Positions 17,235-25,539 of a stretch of DNA of 45,959 nucleotides are shown here, one piece after another; positions within the stretch are counted from its first letter, which is position 1, and each line of letters opens with the position of its first letter. Position numbers and translations under genes: made by a program. Under the pieces are notes generated by a model. It worked only from the letters and a program-made list of their open reading frames with translations, was not told the origin of the DNA and did not search any database. Source of the stretch: Deltaproteobacteria bacterium (GTDB lineage: Bacteria; Myxococcota; JADLHZ01). Location of the stretch: NCBI GenBank assembly GCA_020848545.1, contig JADLHZ010000134.1:1-45959 (forward strand). The letters are read 5' to 3'.

Positions 17235-17267
17235 GTTCAGGTAGAAGGGACTGTACACTCATTCAGG
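17235..17267 (+). promoter_or_regulatory. LexA binding site (SOS box) plus half-site
   Basis: CTGTACACTCATTCAGG at 17251-17267 matches, at 16 of 17 positions, the site I recall for Myxococcus xanthus LexA (CTRHAMRYBYGTTCAGS); the single difference is A for G before TTCAG. A second core GTTCAGG lies just upstream at 17235-17241. The pair sits 25-57 bases before the lexA start, fitting autorepression. The same gap also carries the lpdA promoter on the other strand, so lpdA might be affected. Confidence 0.75.
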
Positions 17268-17291
17268 TGTGCACAACTCGGGATCTAACAA

Positions 17292-17978
17292 ATGACGAGA
17301 ACGGACGCCCATAAACTGACGGATCGCCAGAAGGCAGTGCTCTCGTTCATCCAGAGCCGGGTCGAGGACGTGGGCTATCCGCCGACCATCCGCGAGATCG
17401 GCGAGTTCCTCGGCATTCGCTCGACGAACGGCGTGAGCGACCACCTAAAGGCGCTCGAGAAGAAGGGCTTCTTGAAGCGCGACGGGCAGAAGAGCCGCGC
17501 GCTCGTGCCGGTGATGCAAGACGTGAGCGACGACGACACGCCGAACAACGTCACCCGGCTCGACTTCAGCGCCACCTCGGACGTCGTCGAGATCCCGTTG
17601 CTCGGCAAGGTGGCGGCCGGCGCGCCAATCTTGGCGCAGGAGAACCGCACCGGGAGCGTGAAGGTCGATTCGTTCTTCCTCGGCGGCACGACGAAGCAGG
17701 TGTTCGCGCTCAAGGTCACCGGCGATTCGATGATCGACGACGGCATCTTCGACGGCGACTACATCTTCGTGAAGAAGCAGCTGCACGCCGACGCGGGCGA
17801 CATCGTCGTCGCGCTGATCGAAGACGAGGCGACGGTGAAGCGCTTCTTCCCCGAGGGCGATCGCATCCGCTTTCAACCCGCGAACGCGCGCTTGCGTCCC
17901 ATCTACGTGCGCCGCGAGGACTTTCGCGAGACGCAGATCTTGGGCGTCGTCGTCGGGGTCTATCGCAAGATCGATTGA
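17292..17978 (+). CDS. lexA: LexA repressor
   Basis: A 228-residue SOS regulator. The N-terminal winged helix includes [12 protein letters not shown] and [32 protein letters not shown]. The self-cleavage site is Ala109-Gly110 in [10 protein letters not shown]. The catalytic Ser is 146 in [10 protein letters not shown] and the catalytic Lys is 183 in [10 protein letters not shown]; their 37-residue spacing equals that of E. coli LexA. A linker of about 25 residues between the domains is longer than in E. coli. Its own operator-like sites lie upstream at 17235-17267. ATG 17292 is preceded by GGA about 8 bases before. Confidence 0.95.
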   Translation: MTRTDAHKLTDRQKAVLSFIQSRVEDVGYPPTIREIGEFLGIRSTNGVSDHLKALEKKGFLKRDGQKSRALVPVMQDVSDDDTPNNVTRLDFSATSDVVEIPLLGKVAAGAPILAQENRTGSVKVDSFFLGGTTKQVFALKVTGDSMIDDGIFDGDYIFVKKQLHADAGDIVVALIEDEATVKRFFPEGDRIRFQPANARLRPIYVRREDFRETQILGVVVGVYRKID

Positions 17979-17990
17979 TCGCTTCTGTGA

Positions 17991-18010
17991 GGCCTTCTAC
18001 AAGGAAGGCC
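17991..18010 (+). promoter_or_regulatory. hairpin covering the ribosome-binding site of the next gene
   Basis: GGCCTTC (17991-17997) pairs perfectly with GAAGGCC (18004-18010) across a six-base loop. The right side includes the likely ribosome-binding site AAGGAAGG of the gene at 18016. The hairpin follows the lexA stop by 12 bases and lacks a T-tract, so it may limit translation of the downstream gene or act as a weak terminator. Confidence 0.4.
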
Positions 18011-18015
18011 ACCTG

Positions 18016-18900
18016 ATGCGCCCGCCGAAGCTGCACGTCACGCTCCTGTCTGCGATGCTCCTCATGCGCAGCGAGGCGCGCGTGCTCGGCGCCCGCGTCG
18101 CGCTCGAGGTGCTCGGTGCCACGCTCTTCGCGCTCGGCCAGAGCGTCGCGTTCGGGTGGATCGCCGCCACGCCCTTCGCACCCGAGGCGTGGTCGGGGAG
18201 CGCGCTCGTCCTCATTGCTGGCGTCGCCGCGTACCTGGCGCTGCGGGTCATCGCCCGGGTCGGCGCGATCGCGGCGATCTTTCTTGGCGCGCGAAAGACG
18301 AGCACGCGCGGCGTGATTCTCGAGGGCGCGGACGGTTTCGCTCCCGGTGCCGCGGCGATGCTGACGCTTTTCATCCTCGACGTCTTGGGTTTTTCCGTGC
18401 TCGCGCTGCTCCTTCAGCTTGGGCCGCTCGTGAGCGCGAGCCACGGCGGGTTCGGAGCGTTCGTCGCCGCGGCGTTCACTGCGGGCGTTGCAGTCACCTG
18501 GCTCGCGGCGTCGGCCTTCGGCAACTTCGCGTTCGTGCTCGGCGTCGTCGACGGCGACGGCCTCTTCGCCGCTTGGCCACGGGCGTGGCGCCTCGTCGCG
18601 TCAGCCGAGCTCGAGACGCGACAGCGCTTCTCGGTCTTGCTCTGCGTCCTCGGCGCGCTCACGATGACGATCGCCTTTGTCGACTTCGTCTCGACCGGCG
18701 CGAGCGTGCTGGCCGAAGTGGAAGGGCAGGGGCAGAGCGTGCTCGTCGTCGCGCCGATCCTGACGCTCGTCTACGCTATGCTCGTCGACGTCGCGGCGAT
18801 CGTCTTTCTCGCCGCACTGACCGACCGCTTGCCGCTCGGCTTCGCGGCGCCGATCGTCATCGCCGCGCCAAAGTCTCTCGACACGCAAGGCGCAGGCTAG
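18016..18900 (+). CDS. multi-pass membrane protein of unknown function
   Basis: A 294-residue protein with about six predicted membrane helices (for example VALEVLGATLFALGQSVAF, ALVLIAGVAAYLALRVIA, AMLTLFILDVLGFSVLALLL and a C-terminal pair). No catalytic motif is recognised and no family is named. The start follows AAGGAAGG by 7 bases. The stop is 3 bases before the SanA-like gene, so the two form a likely operon, perhaps continuing from lexA. Confidence 0.75.
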   Translation: MRPPKLHVTLLSAMLLMRSEARVLGARVALEVLGATLFALGQSVAFGWIAATPFAPEAWSGSALVLIAGVAAYLALRVIARVGAIAAIFLGARKTSTRGVILEGADGFAPGAAAMLTLFILDVLGFSVLALLLQLGPLVSASHGGFGAFVAAAFTAGVAVTWLAASAFGNFAFVLGVVDGDGLFAAWPRAWRLVASAELETRQRFSVLLCVLGALTMTIAFVDFVSTGASVLAEVEGQGQSVLVVAPILTLVYAMLVDVAAIVFLAALTDRLPLGFAAPIVIAAPKSLDTQGAG

Positions 18901-18903
18901 CCG

Positions 18904-19572
18904 ATGCGCACCGCGCTCCTCGGTCTCTTGCTGCTCGTCGTGCTCGCGTTGGCGTTGACCTCGGCGCTCGTCGCCGTCGCCTACTTCAGCGTGCAGGACC
19001 GCTTGTTCTCGCAGGTCGCCGAGCTGCCGGAGATGCCGGTCGGGCTCGTGCTCGGCGCCAGCGTGCGGCCGAACAAACAGCCATCGCCGGTGCTCCAAGA
19101 TCGCATCGACGTCGCCGTGCTGCTCTTGCGCGCGGGCCGCGTGCAGAAGCTGTTGCTCTCGGGCGACAACCGAGAGTCGCACTACAACGAGGTGGCGGCG
19201 ATGCAGCGCTCGGCGATCGCCATCGGCGCCAACCCGCAAGAGCTCGTGCTCGACAACGCCGGCTGGCGCACCTACGACTCTTGCTACCGCGCGCGAGAGA
19301 TCTACGGCGTCAAGTCGCTCGTCGTCATCACGCAGCGCTTCCACTTGTCGCGCGCGGTCTACATCTGCAAGAAGCTCGGCCTCGACGCCTACGGTCTCGC
19401 CGCCGACAGCCCGAGCTACTCGGCCCCGTTCAAGCTGCAGCTGCGCGAGCTCGGCGCCTGGGTGCTCGCGCTCATCGACGTGCGCCTGGAAGAGCCGAGC
19501 CCGGTGCTCGGGCCGAAGGAGCCGATCGAGGGCGACGATCCCGGCTTCGACGCCGACAAGCGCGAAGACTAG
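18904..19572 (+). CDS. SanA/YdcF (DUF218) family envelope protein
   Basis: A 222-residue protein with one N-terminal membrane helix (LLGLLLLVVLALALTSALVAV) and a DUF218 domain outside. Its motifs track E. coli SanA closely: LVLGASV, LLLSGDN, YNE, LVLDNAGWRTYDSC and ITQRFHLSRAVYI. SanA affects outer-membrane barrier function; a role in envelope biogenesis is likely but the substrate is unknown. The Asp-rich tail (EGDDPGFDADKRED) is extra. It follows the membrane-protein gene by 3 bases and overlaps the convergent metallophosphoesterase gene by 4. Confidence 0.85.
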   Translation: MRTALLGLLLLVVLALALTSALVAVAYFSVQDRLFSQVAELPEMPVGLVLGASVRPNKQPSPVLQDRIDVAVLLLRAGRVQKLLLSGDNRESHYNEVAAMQRSAIAIGANPQELVLDNAGWRTYDSCYRAREIYGVKSLVVITQRFHLSRAVYICKKLGLDAYGLAADSPSYSAPFKLQLRELGAWVLALIDVRLEEPSPVLGPKEPIEGDDPGFDADKRED

Positions 19573-20330
19573 GCGGCGGCCCCGGAGAGCGTGACGAGCG
19601 CGATCTCCGCCGGGCACCCGACGCGCACCGGCATCCAGTGCCCAGTGCCCGAGTGAACGAAGAGCTTGCTGCGATCGTTTCCGTAGAGCCCGCGGCAATA
19701 GCGAAAGAAGGGTGAAAACAGGCTGCGCCCGCCCACGCCGACCTGGCCGCCGTGGGTGTGGCCGGCGAGCACCAGGTTGGCGCCGCGCTCGGCCGCCGCG
19801 TCGAACGCGTGCGGGTGATGCGCGAGGTGCAGGCGAAAGTCGCCGCCTTCTCCGTTCTCGACGAGCGCGCGCTCGGCCAAAGTCGGAAAGCGAGTGCCCG
19901 CCGTCATCGCGCCCATGCGCCCGAGCGGATAGGTCACGCCGCTGACCTCGAGCGTGGCGTCGCCGACCCGCAGCGTCGTCGCGTCGTCTTCGAGCAGCGC
20001 GATCGATGAAGCGTCGTAGGCGCGGCGAATGGCGCGCATGCCAGCGTAGTATTCGTGGTTGCCGACGCAGGCGAACGAGCCGTGCTTCGCCTTCACGGCC
20101 GACAGCACCTCCATCGTGCGATCGAGCTGCGAGATGTCGTCGATGATGTCGCCGGTGATCGTGAAGACGTCCGGCGACTCTGCGTGCACGGCGTCGACGA
20201 CAGCCTCGAGATCATTCGCCGGTACACACCAGCCGACGTGAATGTCGCTGACTTGGGCGATCTTGAAACCTTCGAGCGCGGGCGGGAGGCCGGGATAATG
20301 CAGCGTCAACCGCCGCGTGTGCATGCGCAT
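19569..20330 (-). CDS. metallophosphoesterase (calcineurin-like)
   Basis: A 253-residue protein of the YkuE/YaeI type. All metal-binding motifs are present: SDIHVG, GDIIDD, GNHEYY, HHPHAF and GHTHGGQ. There is no signal peptide or membrane helix, unlike many YkuE homologues, although the start lies in LTLHYPGLPPALEGFKIAQ, which is the usual domain beginning. YaeI-type enzymes are phosphodiesterases; the physiological substrate here is unknown. A second ATG two codons later is an alternative start. Confidence 0.9.
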   Translation of the reverse strand: MRMHTRRLTLHYPGLPPALEGFKIAQVSDIHVGWCVPANDLEAVVDAVHAESPDVFTITGDIIDDISQLDRTMEVLSAVKAKHGSFACVGNHEYYAGMRAIRRAYDASSIALLEDDATTLRVGDATLEVSGVTYPLGRMGAMTAGTRFPTLAERALVENGEGGDFRLHLAHHPHAFDAAAERGANLVLAGHTHGGQVGVGGRSLFSPFFRYCRGLYGNDRSKLFVHSGTGHWMPVRVGCPAEIALVTLSGAAA

Positions 20331-20385
20331 GGGGCGAGGATAGACACCGTGGGCGCGCCGTCAACCAGGGTGCGACCTCATCGCG

Positions 20386-20934
20386 TCATGAATGGCTCCA
20401 CGAGAAGATGATCTCAGCGGTCTGCGGCGGTCGGCGGAGGATACGGAATTGGGGCGCCTTGCCAGTCGCTTCCATCACGGCGCTCACCGCCCACGCGAAC
20501 ATCTCGGGATAATGCGGCCGACAACAATGGATGTGCTCTTCGATGATCAGGCTGAGCTCGCGCTCGCGGTTCTCGGCGCGGAGGCGCCCAGTGTTCCTAT
20601 ACATCTTCCAGGCGGACGACGACGCGCGGGCGATCGCCTTCGGTCCAAACAAGCGCGCGAGCCACGAGTGCGCGGTGCGAATCAGCCGCTTCTGCTGCTC
20701 ATAGGCAAGCCTGTAAGTGTCCTCGGCGCCCCACCGGGTCACGCTCGTGTCGATGCTATCGATCAGCAAAGTCTCCGGGTACCATGCCGACGCGATCGCA
20801 CCGGCGGACAGCATGGCGCGGTGTGGTTCAGTCAACGCGGCAAAGTAGGCGTCGAACTCGGCTTTTCCTTTTCGCGCGACGATGGCGGCGTGATACGTGG
20901 CGATTGCAGCGCCCTTGATCTTCGGTTCGTCCAT
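20386..20934 (-). CDS. DUF2378 (TIGR02265) family protein
   Basis: A 182-residue soluble protein. The pattern FAALTEPHRAMLSAGAIASAWYP, then ARASSSAWKMYRNTGRL, then CRPHYPEMFAWAVSAVMEATG, ending in a short beta strand, fits the DUF2378 family, which is found mainly in myxobacteria and has no assigned function. It supports the taxonomic placement of the window. Divergent from the acetoacetate-decarboxylase-like gene, with 100 bases between starts. Confidence 0.7.
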   Translation of the reverse strand: MDEPKIKGAAIATYHAAIVARKGKAEFDAYFAALTEPHRAMLSAGAIASAWYPETLLIDSIDTSVTRWGAEDTYRLAYEQQKRLIRTAHSWLARLFGPKAIARASSSAWKMYRNTGRLRAENRERELSLIIEEHIHCCRPHYPEMFAWAVSAVMEATGKAPQFRILRRPPQTAEIIFSWSHS

Positions 20935-20950
20935 CCGCGAGATCTATAAT
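20921..20950 (+). promoter_or_regulatory. sigma-70-like promoter (TATAAT)
   Basis: A perfect TATAAT at 20945-20950 lies 18 bases after TTCGGT (20921-20926), facing the gene at 21035. It stands out in this G+C-rich DNA. The implied leader is about 80 bases. The -35 match is poor. Confidence 0.4.
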
Positions 20951-21034
20951 CGGACCGTCTTCCCGGCCAGAAAAACAGAGCTCGTCCCAGGTGATATTCT
21001 TGTCTCTCCGCGCGCGCGCCGGCAGGTTGATCGG

Positions 21035-21907
21035 ATGGAACCGACGCGAACAGTGCGCAGCGACAGCCCGGACAACGACAGCTTCTTTCGCGACACGTTT
21101 TTTCGTCGCTTTGCCCTGCGGCCCCACACTTTGGAGCTCGAGGGCGGCGTGACCAAGACGTATCCGTTCCCCACGTTCTATGCGGACGTCGGCTGCTCCA
21201 TCGGCATCTTCTTCTGCGACTACGCCGCCGCCGAGCGCCTCATGCCGCACCCGTTGATCAAGCCCGTGCGCATGCCGCGCGGCCGCACGCTCGTCATCTT
21301 CTCGTGCTACGAGTACCGCCACGTGATGCGCGTCTGGCCGTACAACGAGATCGCGATGAGCATTCCGGTGATGGCGAACGCCTCGTTCTCACCGCCGGTC
21401 TTGCCCATGCTCGTGAGCGACGCGTTCAAACGCTTCGGCTATTACGTTTTCGGCATGCCGGTGACGTCGCGCGAGAATCAGCTGCGCGGCAATAAACTGT
21501 GGGGCCTGCCGAAGCTCACTCAGGCGATCGACATCGAGAGCACAAACGGCGTCTGCACGACAGTCGCGAAGGGCGATGACGGCGCGCCCTACTTCACGCT
21601 CAGGGTGCCGACGAGCGGCAAAGCGACCCTCTTCGACGTGCGCGGCCACCTCTACAGCAAGCTCGACGATCGCATCTTGAAGGCGCGCACCTGCTTCTTC
21701 GGGCGCTTCAACGTGACGAAGTACATGCGCACGCTGCTCGCGCCGAACAGCCCCTCGCCGCGGCAGTGGCTCGAGCTCGGCGCTGGTAAGGACGCCGAGA
21801 CCCTGCGCAGCCTGCGCATCGAGCCGCACCCGTTTCAGTTTCGCTACGCGCAGAGCATGAGCGCTTGTTTCGACTTGCCGATCGACGGCTTCGACATAGG
21901 ACAGTGA
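21035..21907 (+). CDS. acetoacetate decarboxylase family protein
   Basis: A 290-residue protein with the fold signature of the acetoacetate decarboxylase superfamily: a conserved central Tyr/Asn/Glu region (YEYRHVMRVWPYNEIAMSIPV) and ENQLRGNKLWGLPKL, which lines up with the REL-x-x-YPKK active-site segment whose Lys forms the Schiff base. Whether it decarboxylates acetoacetate or another keto acid is not predictable. ATG 21035 is chosen; an earlier reading from 20897 would overlap the divergent DUF2378 gene. One base separates its stop from the next gene, so the two form an operon. Confidence 0.7.
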   Translation: MEPTRTVRSDSPDNDSFFRDTFFRRFALRPHTLELEGGVTKTYPFPTFYADVGCSIGIFFCDYAAAERLMPHPLIKPVRMPRGRTLVIFSCYEYRHVMRVWPYNEIAMSIPVMANASFSPPVLPMLVSDAFKRFGYYVFGMPVTSRENQLRGNKLWGLPKLTQAIDIESTNGVCTTVAKGDDGAPYFTLRVPTSGKATLFDVRGHLYSKLDDRILKARTCFFGRFNVTKYMRTLLAPNSPSPRQWLELGAGKDAETLRSLRIEPHPFQFRYAQSMSACFDLPIDGFDIGQ

Positions 21908-21908
21908 A

Positions 21909-22940
21909 ATGCAGCGGGTCTTGATCATCGGTTCGGGAGCGGTGGGGTTGTCGGTCGGCGGGTGGCTGAAAGAGGGCGGCCTCGACGTCACCTTCTTCGA
22001 CTTGCCGAAGGTCGCGGCCGAGCTGAGCAGCGCGGGTCTCGCGCTCTACCTCCACGGCGAAACGGCGCGGGCGCCGGCGCCGGTGAAAGCCGTCAGCGAT
22101 CTGGCGGAGGTGGCCGCGCCCGATCTCGTGGTGCTGGCGGTAAAGACCTATAGCCTCGACAAGGTGGCGCCGCTCGTCACCGGTCGCTTCGGCAAGGACG
22201 TCCTCGTGCTCGCGCTGCAGAACGGGATCGGCAATCAGCAGATCGTCCCGAAGCACTGCAAGCGCGCGCTCTACGGCGTCGTCGGTTACAACGCCTGGAT
22301 CGATGCGCCGGGCGTCGTTGGCTACCAGAAGAAAGGCCCGCTCGTCGTCGGTACGCCGGACGGATCACTCGCCGCCGAGGCCCGCGAGGTCGCGTCAACG
22401 CTCTCGCGGGGCGTCGAGACGGTGTACACGCCGCGCTTTCAGGACGCCGTCCATTCGAAGATGGTGGTCAACCTCACGAACTCGCTGCAAGCGCTCATCG
22501 GCCATCCGCTCACGCCCATTTCGAACCCGAGCCTGTTTCAGCTCCTCTTGACCCAACTCCTCTGGGAGGGCGTCACCATCGTCGAGGCGGCCGGGTACAA
22601 GGAGAGCCGCATCGGCGGCATGCCGCGGTGGGCGCTCATGTGGGCGGGCGCGAACTTGCCGCCGGTGCTCACCAAGGGTGCGTTCAAGAAGAACGTGAAG
22701 AAGATGGTGATGAGCTCGATGGCCCAAGACGTGTTGCAGCGTCATTCGCGCGAGAGCGAGCTCGAGACGATCAACGGCTACCTCCTCGACCTGGCCGATC
22801 GCGCTGGCCTCGCTGTCCCCGTCAACCGCGCAGTGTATAAGCTCTGCGCCAAGCACTTCGGGGCAGCGAATTTTGCGCCGCTGTCGCTCGAAGCCGTCTG
22901 GGCCGAGGTCGAGCTGCAGCGCGCCGGTTCACGCGTGTGA
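21909..22940 (+). CDS. ketopantoate reductase family oxidoreductase (ApbA/PanE-like)
   Basis: A 343-residue NADP-type reductase. The nucleotide fold opens with IIGSGAVGLSVGG, followed by LAVKTYSLDKV and ALQNGIGNQQIV. The catalytic Lys is in HSKMVVNLTNSLQAL. The C-terminal helical domain has SSMAQDVLQRH and the Glu of ESELETINGYLLDLA, equivalent to the PanE segment TEIDFINGFL. It is longer than E. coli PanE (about 300 residues), with an extra stretch around GGMPRWALMWAGANLPPVL. Coupling with a decarboxylase-family gene suggests a keto-acid pathway other than pantothenate synthesis; that is inference. Confidence 0.85.
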   Translation: MQRVLIIGSGAVGLSVGGWLKEGGLDVTFFDLPKVAAELSSAGLALYLHGETARAPAPVKAVSDLAEVAAPDLVVLAVKTYSLDKVAPLVTGRFGKDVLVLALQNGIGNQQIVPKHCKRALYGVVGYNAWIDAPGVVGYQKKGPLVVGTPDGSLAAEAREVASTLSRGVETVYTPRFQDAVHSKMVVNLTNSLQALIGHPLTPISNPSLFQLLLTQLLWEGVTIVEAAGYKESRIGGMPRWALMWAGANLPPVLTKGAFKKNVKKMVMSSMAQDVLQRHSRESELETINGYLLDLADRAGLAVPVNRAVYKLCAKHFGAANFAPLSLEAVWAEVELQRAGSRV

Positions 22941-22961
22941 GGTTGTGAAGTCTCGACGAGC

Positions 22962-24842
22962 TCAGCGCTCCGTGGCGCCGATGTCGATGGCGTTCGCCGG
23001 GCGGAATTTTCCGAGCAAGTCGCGCCGGTGCAGCCCAGACGTGACGAACCTCGTCGCGGCGTCCAGCCCGGCGTCGATCGCGGGCGAGCCGAGGGCGAGC
23101 GTGTAGTTCGTCGTCTCGGCAAACGTCGCCGGGGCCACGATGTTCCCGGCGGAAGTGGCGCAGAGATCCCACACGCTCGCGCACGCGTTGAGATCGGCGC
23201 TCGTCGTGACGTAGACGGGTGAGCTCGGGGGGTGAATCGAGCGCAGAATCTGCGTGCCCGCCAATGAGAAGAGGTTCGTCTCGAGCAAGAGCGGGGCGCC
23301 GTTGCCGGTGGTGTCGCCAACCTCGATGCCGCGGGTATTCACGTCGGTCGCGTGGAAGATGTTGCTGACCACGCGGTTCTCGCCGTCATACAGCCTGACG
23401 ATCGGCTCGGTGCCGGCGACGCCGACGATGGTGTTGTTCGCGGCGTGCAGCTTGCTCTCCGACGCCGAGCTCACGGCGTGGCTCGTCGCCGGCGCGGTGA
23501 TCGTCGGCGCGACCAGCAGCGACGACATGACGAACGCTACGGAGGCATTGACGAGCGAGAGCGCGCTGGCTGACTTGTTCATCAGAACGTGGCCGCCGAA
23601 GATCCGGCTGCGGGCGATCGTCGCCTCGGCCTGGCTGAGGAAGACGGTCGCGCCGCCGCCGCTGTTTCCAGCCGTCGACCCGTAGAAGGCACAGTCGGTC
23701 GCGTCGAGGTAAGCACCACCTAAGACGGTGGTGGCAGACGCGTTGCCGTTGCCGCCTACCGTGAGCGTGAGCTCGCGAAGGTACGCCGCGGCGCCATGGT
23801 CGATCGCGAGGACTTGCCCGGCCGGGCTCGCCATGGTCGCGTTGAAGTTGCCGAGGTGCGCTTGCACATTTGCCACCGCCGCATCGCCCACGCGAATGCG
23901 CGCCGCGCCAGCCGCGGTCAGCGGTCCTGCTCCGAGCACGCCGATCGTGGTCGACGCGATGCGGCTGTGCGACACGAAGTTCGGAGTGTAGCCGCCGATG
24001 ATCGCGAGGTCTTTTTGGATGTCCAGCGCCTCGTTGTATGAGCTTGCGTTCGCGGCGACGGCGACCGTCGCGCCCGTCGGCGCCGAGGTGATCGCAGCGC
24101 CGATCGTGCACTTTGGCGCGCCTGCGGTGCCTGGACCGCCGTCGGCGCAGCTGGCGGCGCCTTTGTCGACGAAGACGACGTTCGCGAGGCTCAACACCTT
24201 CACATCTCCGCCGACGCAGTCTTGATCGATGCCGTCGTCCGGCCAGTCGTAGTAAGAGGAGCCCGTCCCTACGCTCGGGTCGGTGTCGTTGCAGTCGGGC
24301 CCGGTCGCGCTGAAGCCGCCGGGGAGCGAAAGCGCACAGACGTTCTCGAGCGTGCCGGCGATCCCGTCGCCGTCGTTGTCTCGGTACCCAGGGATCGTCG
24401 CGTGGACCGCCGGGTCGCCGGGCGCGCAGTCTTGGTCGGTCGCCGCATAGCCCGGCGGCGGCGTTGTCGCGCAAAGCGAGACGGCCGGGCCGGCGCCAAA
24501 GCCGTCGCTGTCATCGTCCGCGTAGCCGACGATGGTCGAGCTCACGGCCGCTTCGTTGTCATTGCAGTCGCTGGCTTTTGGCACGCCGTCGTTGTCGAGA
24601 TCGTCGTCTTTGGTCGCGGCGTCACAGTCGTTGTCGACACCGTCGTAGGGCAGCTCCATCGCGGCGCAGCTCGGTCCAGTGGCGCCCGTCGATCCCGTTG
24701 GCGCTGGCTCGGCTGGCGGGTTTCCGCTGCCGGATCCGGTGGCGCCCGTTTGTCCGCTGAGCACGACAGGCGTGGAACTCTGTGCGCTTGGTTGGCATGC
24801 GGCGAGAGTCAAGCACAGTGCGAGACAGCGGCGGGTGGTCAT
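22962..24842 (-). CDS. MopE-like metal-binding beta-helix lipoprotein
   Basis: A 626-residue lipoprotein (lipobox LAAC, Cys16) with a Gly/Thr/Pro linker (TGATGSGSG, GSTGATG). About residues 58-170 hold repeated Asp/Asn-rich motifs (NDCDAATKDDDLDNDGV, DCNDNEAAV, YADDDSDGF, YRDNDGDGI, DCNDTDPSVG) of the MopE/MopRG type. The rest is rich in short beta strands with periodic Asn/Gly (DUF1565-like right-handed helix), ending NAIDIGATER. The Asp motifs probably bind calcium; MopE itself binds copper. ATG 24842 has GGAGG upstream. Convergent with the reductase gene. Confidence 0.75.
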   Translation of the reverse strand: MTTRRCLALCLTLAACQPSAQSSTPVVLSGQTGATGSGSGNPPAEPAPTGSTGATGPSCAAMELPYDGVDNDCDAATKDDDLDNDGVPKASDCNDNEAAVSSTIVGYADDDSDGFGAGPAVSLCATTPPPGYAATDQDCAPGDPAVHATIPGYRDNDGDGIAGTLENVCALSLPGGFSATGPDCNDTDPSVGTGSSYYDWPDDGIDQDCVGGDVKVLSLANVVFVDKGAASCADGGPGTAGAPKCTIGAAITSAPTGATVAVAANASSYNEALDIQKDLAIIGGYTPNFVSHSRIASTTIGVLGAGPLTAAGAARIRVGDAAVANVQAHLGNFNATMASPAGQVLAIDHGAAAYLRELTLTVGGNGNASATTVLGGAYLDATDCAFYGSTAGNSGGGATVFLSQAEATIARSRIFGGHVLMNKSASALSLVNASVAFVMSSLLVAPTITAPATSHAVSSASESKLHAANNTIVGVAGTEPIVRLYDGENRVVSNIFHATDVNTRGIEVGDTTGNGAPLLLETNLFSLAGTQILRSIHPPSSPVYVTTSADLNACASVWDLCATSAGNIVAPATFAETTNYTLALGSPAIDAGLDAATRFVTSGLHRRDLLGKFRPANAIDIGATER

Positions 24843-25005
24843 AGGGGTTCCTCCAGTCCAAGTTTCGCCGCCGGACCGTTCCTGGCGATTCGCCGCGCCG
24901 ACCGGCAAGGAGGGGCGACAGAGCGAGACAACCGCCCTTGTCTCGATCGTCTCGAACACGGTGCTGGCGATGGATCTCTCGTCCACGCGCAAGTAAGCTC
25001 GCCGC

Positions 25006-25476
25006 GTGCGTGTCCTCGGCTTCGTCGCGCTCGGCCTCGGCATCCTTTTTCAGGGCCTCTTCCTGCTTCTTGGGATCCTGATCCCGTTCACCATCGGCGT
25101 GAGCGCCGTGCTCCTGCCCGTGCCGATCCTCGGCTACTTGATCGCCACGTTGATCGCGCTGCTCGTGCGAACGCGCCTCGTCCCCGGCGATCCTCTGCGC
25201 GCGCGGCTCTCGGGCATGCTGCTGGTCACTCGCCTTGGCGGTCGAGTGGGCGTCATCGTCGTCGTCGTCATGATCGTCTGCATCACGATCGGCATCGCCC
25301 TCGGGCTGTCCGGGTTTGCGCGGCGCGGCGGACCGAAGCGCCAAGTCAGGGCGGCGATCGATCTGCACGACTTGCGGCCGAACAGCCTCGCCGACGACGG
25401 CCACTTCATCGGTATGCAGCACTTCGTCGTGCACATCGCGCGCAACGGTCGGATCCGATGGCTCGAGCGGCGTTGA
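25006..25476 (+). CDS. small membrane protein of unknown function
   Basis: A 156-residue protein starting with GTG. It has three or four predicted membrane helices (VLGFVALGLGILFQGLFLLL; VSAVLLPVPILGYLIATLIALL; GVIVVVVMIVCITIGIALGL) and a soluble C-terminal tail of about 45 residues rich in Arg and His. No family is recognised. Divergent from the MopE-like lipoprotein, with 163 bases between starts. Confidence 0.6.
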   Translation: MRVLGFVALGLGILFQGLFLLLGILIPFTIGVSAVLLPVPILGYLIATLIALLVRTRLVPGDPLRARLSGMLLVTRLGGRVGVIVVVVMIVCITIGIALGLSGFARRGGPKRQVRAAIDLHDLRPNSLADDGHFIGMQHFVVHIARNGRIRWLERR

Positions 25477-25539
25477 TCTGCCTGCTCGCCTTGACTCCCT
25501 CGTCAGACTTGCTCAACGCGTCGACGCGCTCCCGTGAGC

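Noticed and set aside
23028-24474. Plus- and minus-strand frames overlapping the MopE-like gene
   Set aside because: Low-complexity Arg/Asp/Ala shadow frames; the lipobox and Asp-rich motifs fix the true frame.
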